Assembly (NCBI GenBank): GCA_009903905.1
Contig: WYEI01000258.1
Span: 1 to 9,817, forward strand
DNA: 9,817 nucleotides
Source of the DNA: Pyrobaculum sp.
Lineage (GTDB): Archaea > Thermoproteota > Thermoprotei > Thermoproteales > Thermoproteaceae
Direction: 5' to 3'
Position 1 is the stretch's first letter. Every line of letters starts with the position of its first letter. Positions 1 through 5,793 of the stretch are shown piece after piece. The notes beneath the pieces were generated by a model. That model did no database searches and was not told where the DNA came from. It was given only the letters and a program-made list of their open reading frames with translations. A program made the translations under genes and the position numbers.

Positions 1-201
1 GCCCTCGACCTGATTGGCGCCGAGGCCGTGGACGGCGCCGAGTGGAGCCGGGACAGGGTGGAGGGGGCGGCGAGGGAGGCCGAGGCGATCGGCCTCTCCG
101 ACTTCATAAGGCAGGCGCTTGAGCTGGAGCCTTGGCGGAGGCCGAGCGCCGAGGAGGCCGCCAGGAGGATAGCGGCGGAGTGGAGGAGGAGATACGGCTA
201 G
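1..201 (+). CDS. C-terminal end of a gene, probably a Hanks-type Ser/Thr protein kinase (5' truncated)
   Basis: The frame is open from the first base of the window to a TAG at 199-201, giving the last 66 residues of a protein that starts upstream. The tail contains LSDFIRQALELEP followed by WRRPSAEEAARRIAAEW. This is the pattern of protein-kinase subdomain XI: a helix, a short D/E-P turn, the conserved Arg in RRPSAEE, and a final helix. No ATP-binding or catalytic loop can be checked because those lie outside the window, so the kinase call rests on this segment only. Codon use (AGG, GAG, GCC, GCG) is typical of the neighbourhood. The stop codon overlaps the stop of the convergent ankyrin gene within the palindrome CTAG at 198-201, so there is no room for a separate terminator between the two genes. 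An unrelated helical protein ending is the alternative. Confidence 0.6.
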   Translation, partial: ALDLIGAEAVDGAEWSRDRVEGAAREAEAIGLSDFIRQALELEPWRRPSAEEAARRIAAEWRRRYG

Positions 202-1487
202 CAGCGGCAGGCCAGTTTCTTCCCCAGCTCCTCCCTCAGCCTGTTGATGCTGACGTACACAGATGTTATGTTCTCTAAAGTCACGGGGGGTAGGTTTCCC
301 TGCTCGAGGTGAGATAGTGTCGACTCTATGAGTTGTCTAGCGGATACTAGCTCTCTCACGGCGTCGGGAGACACTTCTGCGGCCGCTTTCTCGAGCTCAT
401 TGACGTGCCCCTTAAATATGCGGAAGGACCCTTCGAGGTCCTCGAGCTCTTTCGCCGTCATCGCGCGGGCTTCCTTCACGAAGTCGTAGACCTGGCTGAT
501 GATGCGCCAGGCCTCGCAGACGGCCTCGCAGACGGCGTCCGACGCAGACCGCACGGGCGCCGCGCCCGGCCGAGACGGCCTCTTCCACCGCCCCAGCCAC
601 CCCTCCATGTGAAACTCCTCGATGAGGGAAACGACCTCGCGATGGCCCCTCGCTCTGGCTAAGTCGAGAGGAGTATCTCCATCCTCGTTCTTCGCTGTCG
701 GATCCGCCCCGTGCTCCAAGAGGAGCCTCACGACGTCGACATGGCCCTCAGACGCCGCTACATGTAGCGGCGTCCAGCCGTCTTCATATTTGGCGTTTGG
801 ATCCGCTCCGCGCTCCAGGAGGAGCCTCACGACCTCGACACGGCCCTCAGACGCCGCTAAGTGCAGCGGCGTCCGGCCGAATTTATCTTGGACGTTTGGG
901 TCTGCCCCATGCTCCAAGAGAGTCGCCACGATATCGACACGGCCATTAAGCGCCGCCAAGTGTAGCGGCGTCCAGCCGCCTTCATTTTTGGCGTTTAGAT
1001 CCGCTCCGTGCTCTAGGAGAAGTTTTGCTACCTCAACATGAAAAGGTACCCAGCGTGGCGGCTGCGGATTGCCGTATTTAAGGACCTCGTCCATGTCGCC
1101 GTACGATATGAGAAGAGACAGAAACTCGTAATATTCCGACATCAAGTGCAACGGCGTCATGCCGTCTTTATCTCTGGCATTAGGGTTTGCTCCATGTTCC
1201 AAGAGAAATCTCACAACATCGACGCGGCCTCTAATGGCCGCTACATGTAGCGGCGTCCGGCCGCGTTTATCTTGGACGTTTGGGTCTACTCCGTATTGAA
1301 GAAGAAGCCTAGCCACGTCGACATGGCCCATATACGCCGCCTTATGCAGCGGCGTGAAGCCGTATTCGTCTCGGACGTTTGGGTCTACGCCTTTTTTCAG
1401 TAGCTCCCTCACGCGTTCCACATCGCCAGCGGAAGCGGCTGAGTGGAGGTCGGACCAGCCCATATTGTATCTGGAGTGGGGATTCAT
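198..1487 (-). CDS. Ankyrin-repeat protein with a C-terminal Cys domain (CX3C ... terminal CXC)
   Basis: Protein of 429 residues from ATG 1487. It has about eight ankyrin repeats of 33 residues with the classic TPLHxAAxxG..VVxLLLxxGADPN pattern, covering residues 11 to about 290. The fourth repeat (from MTPLHLMSEYY) is irregular and carries an insert of about 29 residues. After the repeats comes a basic/Pro linker, then a helical domain of about 110 residues that begins DAVCEAVCEAW and ends in KKLACRC. Ankyrin arrays are protein-binding scaffolds, so an adaptor role is likely; no catalytic motif is visible. The same Cys domain occurs on the membrane protein at 5794-6372. The start is uncertain. 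The frame stays open to ATG 1667, which has a GGGAG five bases upstream, but the extra 60 residues are Arg-rich (16 Arg), have lower GC3 and contain no ankyrin signature. ATG 1463 (MGWSDLHSAAS) is also possible. Confidence 0.88.
   Translation of the reverse strand: MNPHSRYNMGWSDLHSAASAGDVERVRELLKKGVDPNVRDEYGFTPLHKAAYMGHVDVARLLLQYGVDPNVQDKRGRTPLHVAAIRGRVDVVRFLLEHGANPNARDKDGMTPLHLMSEYYEFLSLLISYGDMDEVLKYGNPQPPRWVPFHVEVAKLLLEHGADLNAKNEGGWTPLHLAALNGRVDIVATLLEHGADPNVQDKFGRTPLHLAASEGRVEVVRLLLERGADPNAKYEDGWTPLHVAASEGHVDVVRLLLEHGADPTAKNEDGDTPLDLARARGHREVVSLIEEFHMEGWLGRWKRPSRPGAAPVRSASDAVCEAVCEAWRIISQVYDFVKEARAMTAKELEDLEGSFRIFKGHVNELEKAAAEVSPDAVRELVSARQLIESTLSHLEQGNLPPVTLENITSVYVSINRLREELGKKLACRC
510..533. 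repeat. Perfect 12-bp tandem duplication that creates the CX3C motif
   Basis: The sequence ggcctcgcagac occurs twice back to back (510-521 and 522-533). On the minus strand it encodes VCEA twice, so the CX3C pair at the start of the Cys domain is made by a 4-codon duplication. Confidence 0.85.
678..974 (-). repeat. Three 99-bp ankyrin-coding tandem units
   Basis: Repeats 5 to 7 of the ankyrin gene are exactly 33 codons each and closely similar in DNA. Blocks reading gcagcggcgtc or gtagcggcgtc, followed by cggccg/cagccg, recur every 99 bases on the + strand. This fits recent internal duplication or gene conversion of ankyrin units. Confidence 0.75.
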
Positions 1488-1667
1488 ATGCCTTTCTCGG
1501 CGTCGCTCTTCGTCCAGCTTTGTGGCGAGTGGAAGCGCCTCATGGTCGCCGGAGGCTCCGCCTCGGCGCCCTCTTAACAAAAGACGAGAGAGATTGGGTG
1601 CAGGGACCTGCCGGCGTCTTTTCCGCCGAGCCGTCTCCGCTTGGAGTCTATCCAGCCTGCGGAGCAT

Positions 1668-1791
1668 CTAGGCTCCCTCTGTCCAGCGGATGCATACCGC
1701 CTCTCCAACCCGCTAGCCCCCGGCGTATGAGCGCCTGCACACATAACCAAGCCCATTAAAGATAAAACTCGAGCGGGCAGATTAGGCCTAG
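1668..1791. other. Gene-poor spacer upstream of the ankyrin gene
   Basis: No convincing gene lies here. A short A/T-rich run on the minus strand at about 1756-1769 (TTTTATCTTTAA) could serve as a TATA box for the minus-strand ankyrin transcript, with initiation near 1738, but it is unsupported by a clear start nearby. A minus frame from ATG 1756 to 1574 exists, but it overlaps the Arg-rich leader of the ankyrin frame and has no coding character. Confidence 0.3.
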
Positions 1792-1980
1792 CCTCTGAAA
1801 AAATATGAGGAGGAGTTCTACAACACGGCGAGGCGGATACAGAACCTCGAGACGCGGGAGGGGCAGGTGAAAAAATTGCTGGAGGAGTCCGCGTCGTTGC
1901 GGAAGTTGCTTGAATCCTCCGAGGAGCTGAAGAAGGGGCTGGACTTCTCCCAGCACCTCTCGGCGGTTAAGTCGCAACCG
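1792..1980 (+). pseudogene. Remnant of a coiled-coil protein gene
   Basis: After a TAG at 1789 the + frame reads KKYEEEFYNTARRIQNLET, then continues through a GTG at 1867 with QVKKLLEESASLRKLLES and SEELKKGLDFSQHLSAV. The rich use of AAG, GAG, CTG and AGG codons and the heptad-like helix look like real coding sequence. No ATG precedes it, and beyond about 1980 the frame (open to 2304) loses this character and runs antisense through the HD gene. It is best read as an internal or C-terminal piece of a lost gene. A small gene starting at GTG 1867, with GAGGGG just upstream, is possible but less likely because coding character begins before that codon. Confidence 0.4.
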
Positions 1981-2051
1981 GTAACAGATAGGAACCCGCA
2001 CAAATCCGCCAGCTTCCTATACTCCTCGAAAAAATCGCCGAGCCCGCCCAT
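1971..2051 (-). pseudogene. Truncated 5' end of an unrecognised gene downstream of the HD gene
   Basis: Nine bases after the HD gene stop, an ATG at 2051 opens a frame reading MGGLGDFFEEYRKLADLCGF, with codons typical of the region (GAG, AGG, AAG, CTG). After about residue 30 the frame turns into a Ser/Phe/Asn-rich antisense image of the + strand coiled-coil remnant, and it stops at 1818. The coding signal therefore switches strand at about 1970-1980, as expected at a deletion or inversion joint. I cannot identify the family. A 77-residue functional protein using the whole frame is possible but its second half does not look coding. Confidence 0.35.
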
Positions 2052-2059
2052 TGTAGATA

Positions 2060-3502
2060 CTAGTGCGCAAGCGCCTTCAGCAACTTCTCGACCTCTCTGC
2101 TGTCGAGATCCCGCAGTATTAGGTGCACAATCCCATCCGCCGGGGTCTGCGTCAGCACAGCCACGGCGAGCGCATCCAGAGGGTTGCGTTGTTGCGGTCT
2201 TGTGGCGTTTTTGCCTTTTTCTGCAAGGGACTTTACAAGATCCTCACATTTCTGTATACAATATTCCCATGATTCTGCAGATTCCACTCCAAGAAGATCG
2301 ATGAGGTCTTTGCATTTCTCTCTACAGACCTCCTGTGGCGTCGGAGATCTCTTCTGTGCTAGGAGGTCGACGAGCTCTTTAGGTGCTCCGCTTCTCTTGA
2401 GCTCTTCTATGTAGGGGCTGTCCTCGGTGAGTTTTATGTTTTCTATTTTTTCGTGGGCTTCATGGAGATGTAGTAGATAGGGCTCTAGGCTCTCCTCCCT
2501 ATCTCCGGCCTTTATCCAAAGCGGTGGTAGCTGTATGCCGTGGCTCGCGTGGAGCGCGTCAGCCGCGGCTTTATAATCATCGTACATGTTCTCGCCGACT
2601 TCGAAGAGGAGGAAGCCGAGGAGCTCGGCCTCCTCTCTGCCGGGCCCCACGTCGAGCACGATCCTGTCGTATGCAATTTTCACTCCGCTTTCTGAGTGGC
2701 TCACACCTCTGACCTTTCTTAGTATTTTAAACGCCATGTGGACTGCTTGGCCGATGTCGTTTTTTAACACGTCTCGGATGTAGCCGAGTTTTCGCGTGGC
2801 TCTGTCCTCCGTGGCGTCGAGGGCGTCCGCCAGCATAATCACGGCACCCCAGAAGCGGAAGTCTACCCCGTAGCCCTCGAACACGGCCGGTGGAAGATCC
2901 AGCCTTGCGGCTCCCCAGTGTAGAAGTGCGACAAGCCCCACGTGTTTTGCGTAATCCATCGCCCGGCCCCTTTCCCTAAATTCGTCGCGCAGTTCCTCCG
3001 CTAGCTCTTTCTTTACCAGCTCGTAGCTGATCCACGGATGTATTCTCCTCACGAACTCCGCGAAGGCTGGATCGCTCTCCTTCACGTCTTCCGGTATCTT
3101 CACCCTCCCCCACTCTAGAAAGCTTTTATTGTCGCCGTAGCTGGTGAAGAAGTTCGGAAACTTGCTCAGCTTGCCCGCCAGGCCCCTCCCGGCGGAGGTC
3201 TCCTCGGCCTTGAGGTAGTCCCTCAGCGCCGACGTGTGGAGCCCCAATGCGTCCAGCTCCCTAGGGCCGACGGCCATGCCCAAGTCGTGAGTATAGGCGG
3301 AGCAGTCCCAAAACGCCTCATAAAATGTATACCTCAAATCTCTGGGGCCTAGAGTCAAATAGAGCTCCCTCCCTATGTGCCTCACGTTCTCCAGATGCGG
3401 CACGTCGTGTAGGGCATAATACGGGAAGTTTGTGCGGGCGTATCCGCTCCTCCTCTCCATGTAATCTCTACACACCTTCGAAACCTCGCTCCACGCGACC
3501 AT
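2060..3502 (-). CDS. HD-domain putative metal-dependent phosphohydrolase with C-terminal twin CX3C
   Basis: Protein of 480 residues. HD-superfamily signatures appear in order: HDVPHLENV (H32/H36), the HD doublet in AYTHDLGM (H72, D73), a His in IHPWISYELV (H155), VALLHWG (H195) and LADALDATEDR (D226). This H...HD...H...H...D order matches binuclear-metal HD phosphohydrolases and resembles the HD module found with Hsp90-like ATPases (HD-CE type). The expected reaction is hydrolysis of a nucleotide or phosphodiester; the substrate is unknown. The C-terminal half is not a recognised domain. It has VCREKC (C393/C397) and YCIQKC (C415/C419), a twin CX3C that could form a disulfide-locked helical hairpin. 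ATG 3502 is preferred over the in-frame GTG 3517 because the TATA box centred near 3526 places initiation at that ATG, giving a leaderless mRNA. The gene is transcribed divergently from the gene at 3705. Confidence 0.85.
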   Translation of the reverse strand: MVAWSEVSKVCRDYMERRSGYARTNFPYYALHDVPHLENVRHIGRELYLTLGPRDLRYTFYEAFWDCSAYTHDLGMAVGPRELDALGLHTSALRDYLKAEETSAGRGLAGKLSKFPNFFTSYGDNKSFLEWGRVKIPEDVKESDPAFAEFVRRIHPWISYELVKKELAEELRDEFRERGRAMDYAKHVGLVALLHWGAARLDLPPAVFEGYGVDFRFWGAVIMLADALDATEDRATRKLGYIRDVLKNDIGQAVHMAFKILRKVRGVSHSESGVKIAYDRIVLDVGPGREEAELLGFLLFEVGENMYDDYKAAADALHASHGIQLPPLWIKAGDREESLEPYLLHLHEAHEKIENIKLTEDSPYIEELKRSGAPKELVDLLAQKRSPTPQEVCREKCKDLIDLLGVESAESWEYCIQKCEDLVKSLAEKGKNATRPQQRNPLDALAVAVLTQTPADGIVHLILRDLDSREVEKLLKALAH

Positions 3503-3518
3503 AAAGACTAACGCCACC

Positions 3519-3533
3519 TAGTATATATATTTT
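3519..3533 (-). promoter_or_regulatory. TATA box of the HD-domain gene
   Basis: The minus strand reads AAAATATATATACTAG. The box centre near 3526 lies about 24-25 nt upstream of ATG 3502, the standard archaeal spacing for a leaderless transcript. This is the clearest promoter in the window. Confidence 0.75.
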
Positions 3534-3538
3534 ATGCA

Positions 3539-3656
3539 CTACATAATCGCGCCATCACTAGCGGGTTTGGAAACATCCCTCCAGGTCGCGTGGTCATAGA
3601 GGCCGGCTAGGTGTCCGGAGCGTTCTGAGCCGGTGATCGTCTTCAAGCTCGGGTCA
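3539..3656 (-). repeat. Dispersed repeat copy or gene remnant with an inverted partner at the window end
   Basis: Bases 3576-3595 (tccctccaggtcgcgtggtc) are the exact reverse complement of 9798-9817. On the minus strand a frame reads DPSLKTITGSERSGHLAG, then LYDHATWRDVSKPASDGAIM, and stops at 3539. The window-end copy reads RGPLRHLEDHATWR in its corresponding frame, so similarity extends weakly beyond the exact 20 bases. No start codon is visible. It may be a gene-tail remnant, a non-coding mobile repeat, or part of a structured RNA; CCGGCT (3603-3608) and AGCCGG (3628-3633) could pair. I do not recognise the family with certainty. Confidence 0.5.
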
Positions 3657-3674
3657 GCTCGATAGCAGAGAGAT

Positions 3675-3703
3675 AACTTTTAATTCCGGCGCGGGAGGAG
3701 GGG
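3675..3703 (+). promoter_or_regulatory. TATA-like box and Shine-Dalgarno site of the 3705 gene
   Basis: AACTTTTAATT (3675-3685) is a TATA-like box about 25 nt upstream of GTG 3705. GGGAGGAGGGG at 3693-3703 sits directly before the start and complements the 16S rRNA tail. Either a leaderless start or a short leader with this site supports GTG 3705. Confidence 0.55.
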
Positions 3704-3704
3704 C

Positions 3705-5267
3705 GTGGGCTGTGGCGCGGATGCGGTGAGGGTGATTAGGGGGGCCTGCGAGGAGGCGGAGAGCCTGGATTCTCTCATCAAGGCTGTGGGGGCCTACGGC
3801 GTGGCCTTTCTCGATAGGTGCGAGGAGGAGCTGAGGAGGGCGAGGGAGTGTCTCGACGACGTCGTTGGGGGTTTGAGGGGCGCGATGCGTGATGAGCTCG
3901 AGAGGAAGGCGGATGTCTTGAAGGCGGCGAGGGAGCTGGCCGAATCGCCGAGGGCGGAGGTGGAGGTTGCGGCGGTCGGAGACGCCGTAGTGGTCATCGT
4001 CAGGAACAGGGCCGTAGTCGAGGCGGAGGCGGAGGTGAGGGCGAGGGGGGCGGGCATCGACAAGAGGGAGACTCTGCGCGTGGCGCCTAACAGATCCGAG
4101 GAGGTTAAGTTCAGGGCGAAGAAAGACGGGGAGGTGGAGGTGGAGTGGAGCGTCTCCTGGCCCGGCGCGAGGCAGCGGGCCGAGGGCTCTAAAAAGGTGG
4201 GGGTGGCGGTTAAGCAACCAGACAAGCCCACTCAGCAGCCTGCGGCTTCACCCAGCCAGGCGGAGCGCCGCGTCGAGACCCCGCCGCAACCCCAGCGGGC
4301 GGCTGAGGCGGTGGGCGAACCTCCTCCTCGGCCCCGGCCCGCCCCTCAGCCCGTCCCCCAGTCCCCCCAGCAACCGCCGGGCCAGGTGGACTGGGGGGAG
4401 GTGCTGTCCGCGGCGTCTAAACACGCCTTGGCCTCCCTCGCGGGGGTGCTGGTGGGCATGGCCGTGCCCGAGACCAGGACCTACCCCAAGCGGGTGTTCG
4501 TGGAGGGCCTTCCGTATGTTGAGGGGAGGGACGTCACGTACGTCCTGGAGGATCCGTCTGCGGTTGTGGCCGACGACAGGGGGGATTACGTGCTGGTGAG
4601 GAGGGCTAGGGTCGTGGAGCTCGTCTCCCAGACCACGAGGAAGCTGGCGAAGGTCCTCATAGACGACTTCAGGTCTAGGGCCAGGGAGGGGCTCGCCCGG
4701 TGGAGGGAGGGGGGTAAGGTGAGGGAGAGGGACGTAGGCGAGGGGGCTCTTGAGAAGATCGCCGAGGCGGCCAAGAGGAGGGCTGAGGAGGTGGCCGAGG
4801 CGCTTCCCCGCCTCTTCCTCCTGGAGGCTTCCTACGGCGGGGGCCTCTTCAGGCGGCCTCAGCTGAGGGTCTACGTGGGCGCGTTCTGCCGGCTCGACAG
4901 GCTGTTTTTCCACGGCATCGACCACGAGCCTGCCCGGCTTGGGGAGGCCCTTGCGGCCCTCGGGCTGGAGGAGGTTGAGGACGCGGTGGTGGTGCTGGGG
5001 TCGCCCACTGGCTGGGACGAGGAGTCCAAGAGGAGGGCGCTCGGCGGGGGGCGGCTCGCGCTGATCGACCTCAAGGCCGGCGTCGCGTACTGCCCGCCGG
5101 AGCTGGCTGATCTGGTTGCGGCGCTGGGGTTCGGCGCCGTGCCCCTCGTGCCCTACGGCGAGGAGGTGGCTAAGCTTGACGAGCTCCTGCTGGAGGGGAA
5201 GATAAGCCAGGAGGTGTACCTGCAGCAGATAAAAGCCGTTTTAAAACCTCCGCAACAGCGCTCCTAG
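3705..5267 (+). CDS. Multidomain protein of unknown function with a SHOCT-like C-terminus
   Basis: Protein of 520 residues, not recognised as a named family. Residues 1-82 form an acidic/basic helical segment, probably coiled coil. Residues 84-168 are strand-rich (EVEVAAVGDAVVVIVRN ... EVEVEWSVSWPG) and look like an Ig-like or CARDB-like beta sandwich. Residues 170-228 are a Pro/Gln-rich flexible linker. Residues 229-490 are a mixed alpha/beta domain starting with a hydrophobic helix (ASLAGVLVGMAVP), containing VVVLGSPTGWDEESKRRA and LALIDLKAGVAYCPPE. The last 30 residues, KLDELLLEGKISQEVYLQQI, resemble the short SHOCT motif of membrane-associated oligomeric proteins. There is no signal peptide. 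GTG 3705 is chosen because of the GGAGG immediately upstream. The 3' end overlaps the convergent gene by 98 bp. A nuclease-like fold in the last domain is conceivable (ID.K), but the motif is too weak to claim. Confidence 0.85.
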   Translation: MGCGADAVRVIRGACEEAESLDSLIKAVGAYGVAFLDRCEEELRRARECLDDVVGGLRGAMRDELERKADVLKAARELAESPRAEVEVAAVGDAVVVIVRNRAVVEAEAEVRARGAGIDKRETLRVAPNRSEEVKFRAKKDGEVEVEWSVSWPGARQRAEGSKKVGVAVKQPDKPTQQPAASPSQAERRVETPPQPQRAAEAVGEPPPRPRPAPQPVPQSPQQPPGQVDWGEVLSAASKHALASLAGVLVGMAVPETRTYPKRVFVEGLPYVEGRDVTYVLEDPSAVVADDRGDYVLVRRARVVELVSQTTRKLAKVLIDDFRSRAREGLARWREGGKVRERDVGEGALEKIAEAAKRRAEEVAEALPRLFLLEASYGGGLFRRPQLRVYVGAFCRLDRLFFHGIDHEPARLGEALAALGLEEVEDAVVVLGSPTGWDEESKRRALGGGRLALIDLKAGVAYCPPELADLVAALGFGAVPLVPYGEEVAKLDELLLEGKISQEVYLQQIKAVLKPPQQRS

Positions 5268-5658
5268 CCTCCTCCTCCACCTTCTCCGCATCTCTCTCGG
5301 CCTCCGCCAGGAGGGTCATGTAGCGCCTCACCATCTGGTGGTAGACGTCCACCGAGATGCGTCCCTCCTCCAGCGCCTTGTTCGCCAGCGCAAGGAGCCT
5401 GTACGCCCGCTCCCTCGTCCTCCAGAGCCTCACGGCCTCCCTCACCGCGGGGAGGCTGGAAAGCTCGGCGTATAGGGCCTGGGCGAGCGGCTGGGGGACC
5501 CCGGCCTCCACCAGCGTCTTTATAAACACGCCGCTTGGGTCGGCCCCCTCAAGGCTTGAGGCGGGGAGAAACGCGAGCTTCGGCGGCACCTCCACCGCCC
5601 TAGCCCCCACCTTCCTGCCCAGGAGGAGGCCCAGCGCGAAGGCCCCGAGGTAGGACAC
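5170..5658 (-). CDS. Small N-terminally membrane-anchored coiled-coil protein
   Basis: Protein of 162 residues from GTG 5658. It starts with a hydrophobic segment (SYLGAFALGLLLGRKVGAR), a signal anchor followed by positive charges, which suggests the bulk lies in the cytoplasm. A helical body follows, then KALEEGRISVDVYHQMVRRY and a charged coiled coil (EAERDAEKVEEEARSAVAEV). The EGRISVDVYHQ segment closely matches EGKISQEVYLQ at the end of the convergent 520-residue protein. The frame extends five codons further to TTG 5673. GTG 5658 is preferred because a TTTAAA box at 5679-5684 sits 24-25 nt upstream, as expected for leaderless initiation. The final 30 residues are encoded opposite the 3' end of the convergent gene and are Pro/Gly/Ser-rich. 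No catalytic motif is seen; a scaffold or partner of the convergent gene's product is an inference. Confidence 0.75.
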   Translation of the reverse strand: MSYLGAFALGLLLGRKVGARAVEVPPKLAFLPASSLEGADPSGVFIKTLVEAGVPQPLAQALYAELSSLPAVREAVRLWRTRERAYRLLALANKALEEGRISVDVYHQMVRRYMTLLAEAERDAEKVEEEARSAVAEVLKRLLSAAGTPPGLSSPPAGARQA

Positions 5659-5678
5659 ATATCCTAGAAGCAACCTAG

Positions 5679-5685
5679 TTTAAAG
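5679..5685 (-). promoter_or_regulatory. TATA-like box of the small membrane-anchored protein gene
   Basis: CTTTAAA on the minus strand, centred near 5682, is 24 nt upstream of GTG 5658 and supports that start over TTG 5673. Confidence 0.5.
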
Positions 5686-5793
5686 CTTTCCCCCCATCCC
5701 GAGCGCGGTCTTGTGCGGGCGGCTCCGAAAAGAGCAGGTGTCGCGCGCTTCTCAGCTCTGCATGGAGGGGCTCCCAACCGCAGACGCGATGGT

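Noticed and set aside
661..1460. Regular spacing that might suggest a CRISPR-like array
   Set aside because: The 99-bp periodicity is coding for ankyrin repeats; units are adjoining with no unique spacers.
1574..1756. 60-codon minus-strand frame beginning ATG 1756
   Set aside because: Overlaps the doubtful leader of the ankyrin gene, has no coding character, and the A/T run before it is too close to the ATG to be its TATA box.
3600..3660. Possible SRP RNA, tRNA or C/D-box RNA in the GGCCGGCTAGG... stretch
   Set aside because: No T-loop sequence, no SRP helix 8 core and no proper C and D boxes; only one 6-bp pairing was found, so it is kept as a repeat of unknown nature.
3654..4231. Two overlapping minus-strand frames (187 and 145 codons)
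   Set aside because: Both mirror the helical N-terminus of the + strand gene, and their His/Pro/Ser-rich composition is that of antisense frames.
4248..4925. 225-codon minus-strand frame inside the 520-residue protein gene
   Set aside because: Pro/Leu/Arg-rich shadow of a GC-rich gene; no start context and no recognisable fold.
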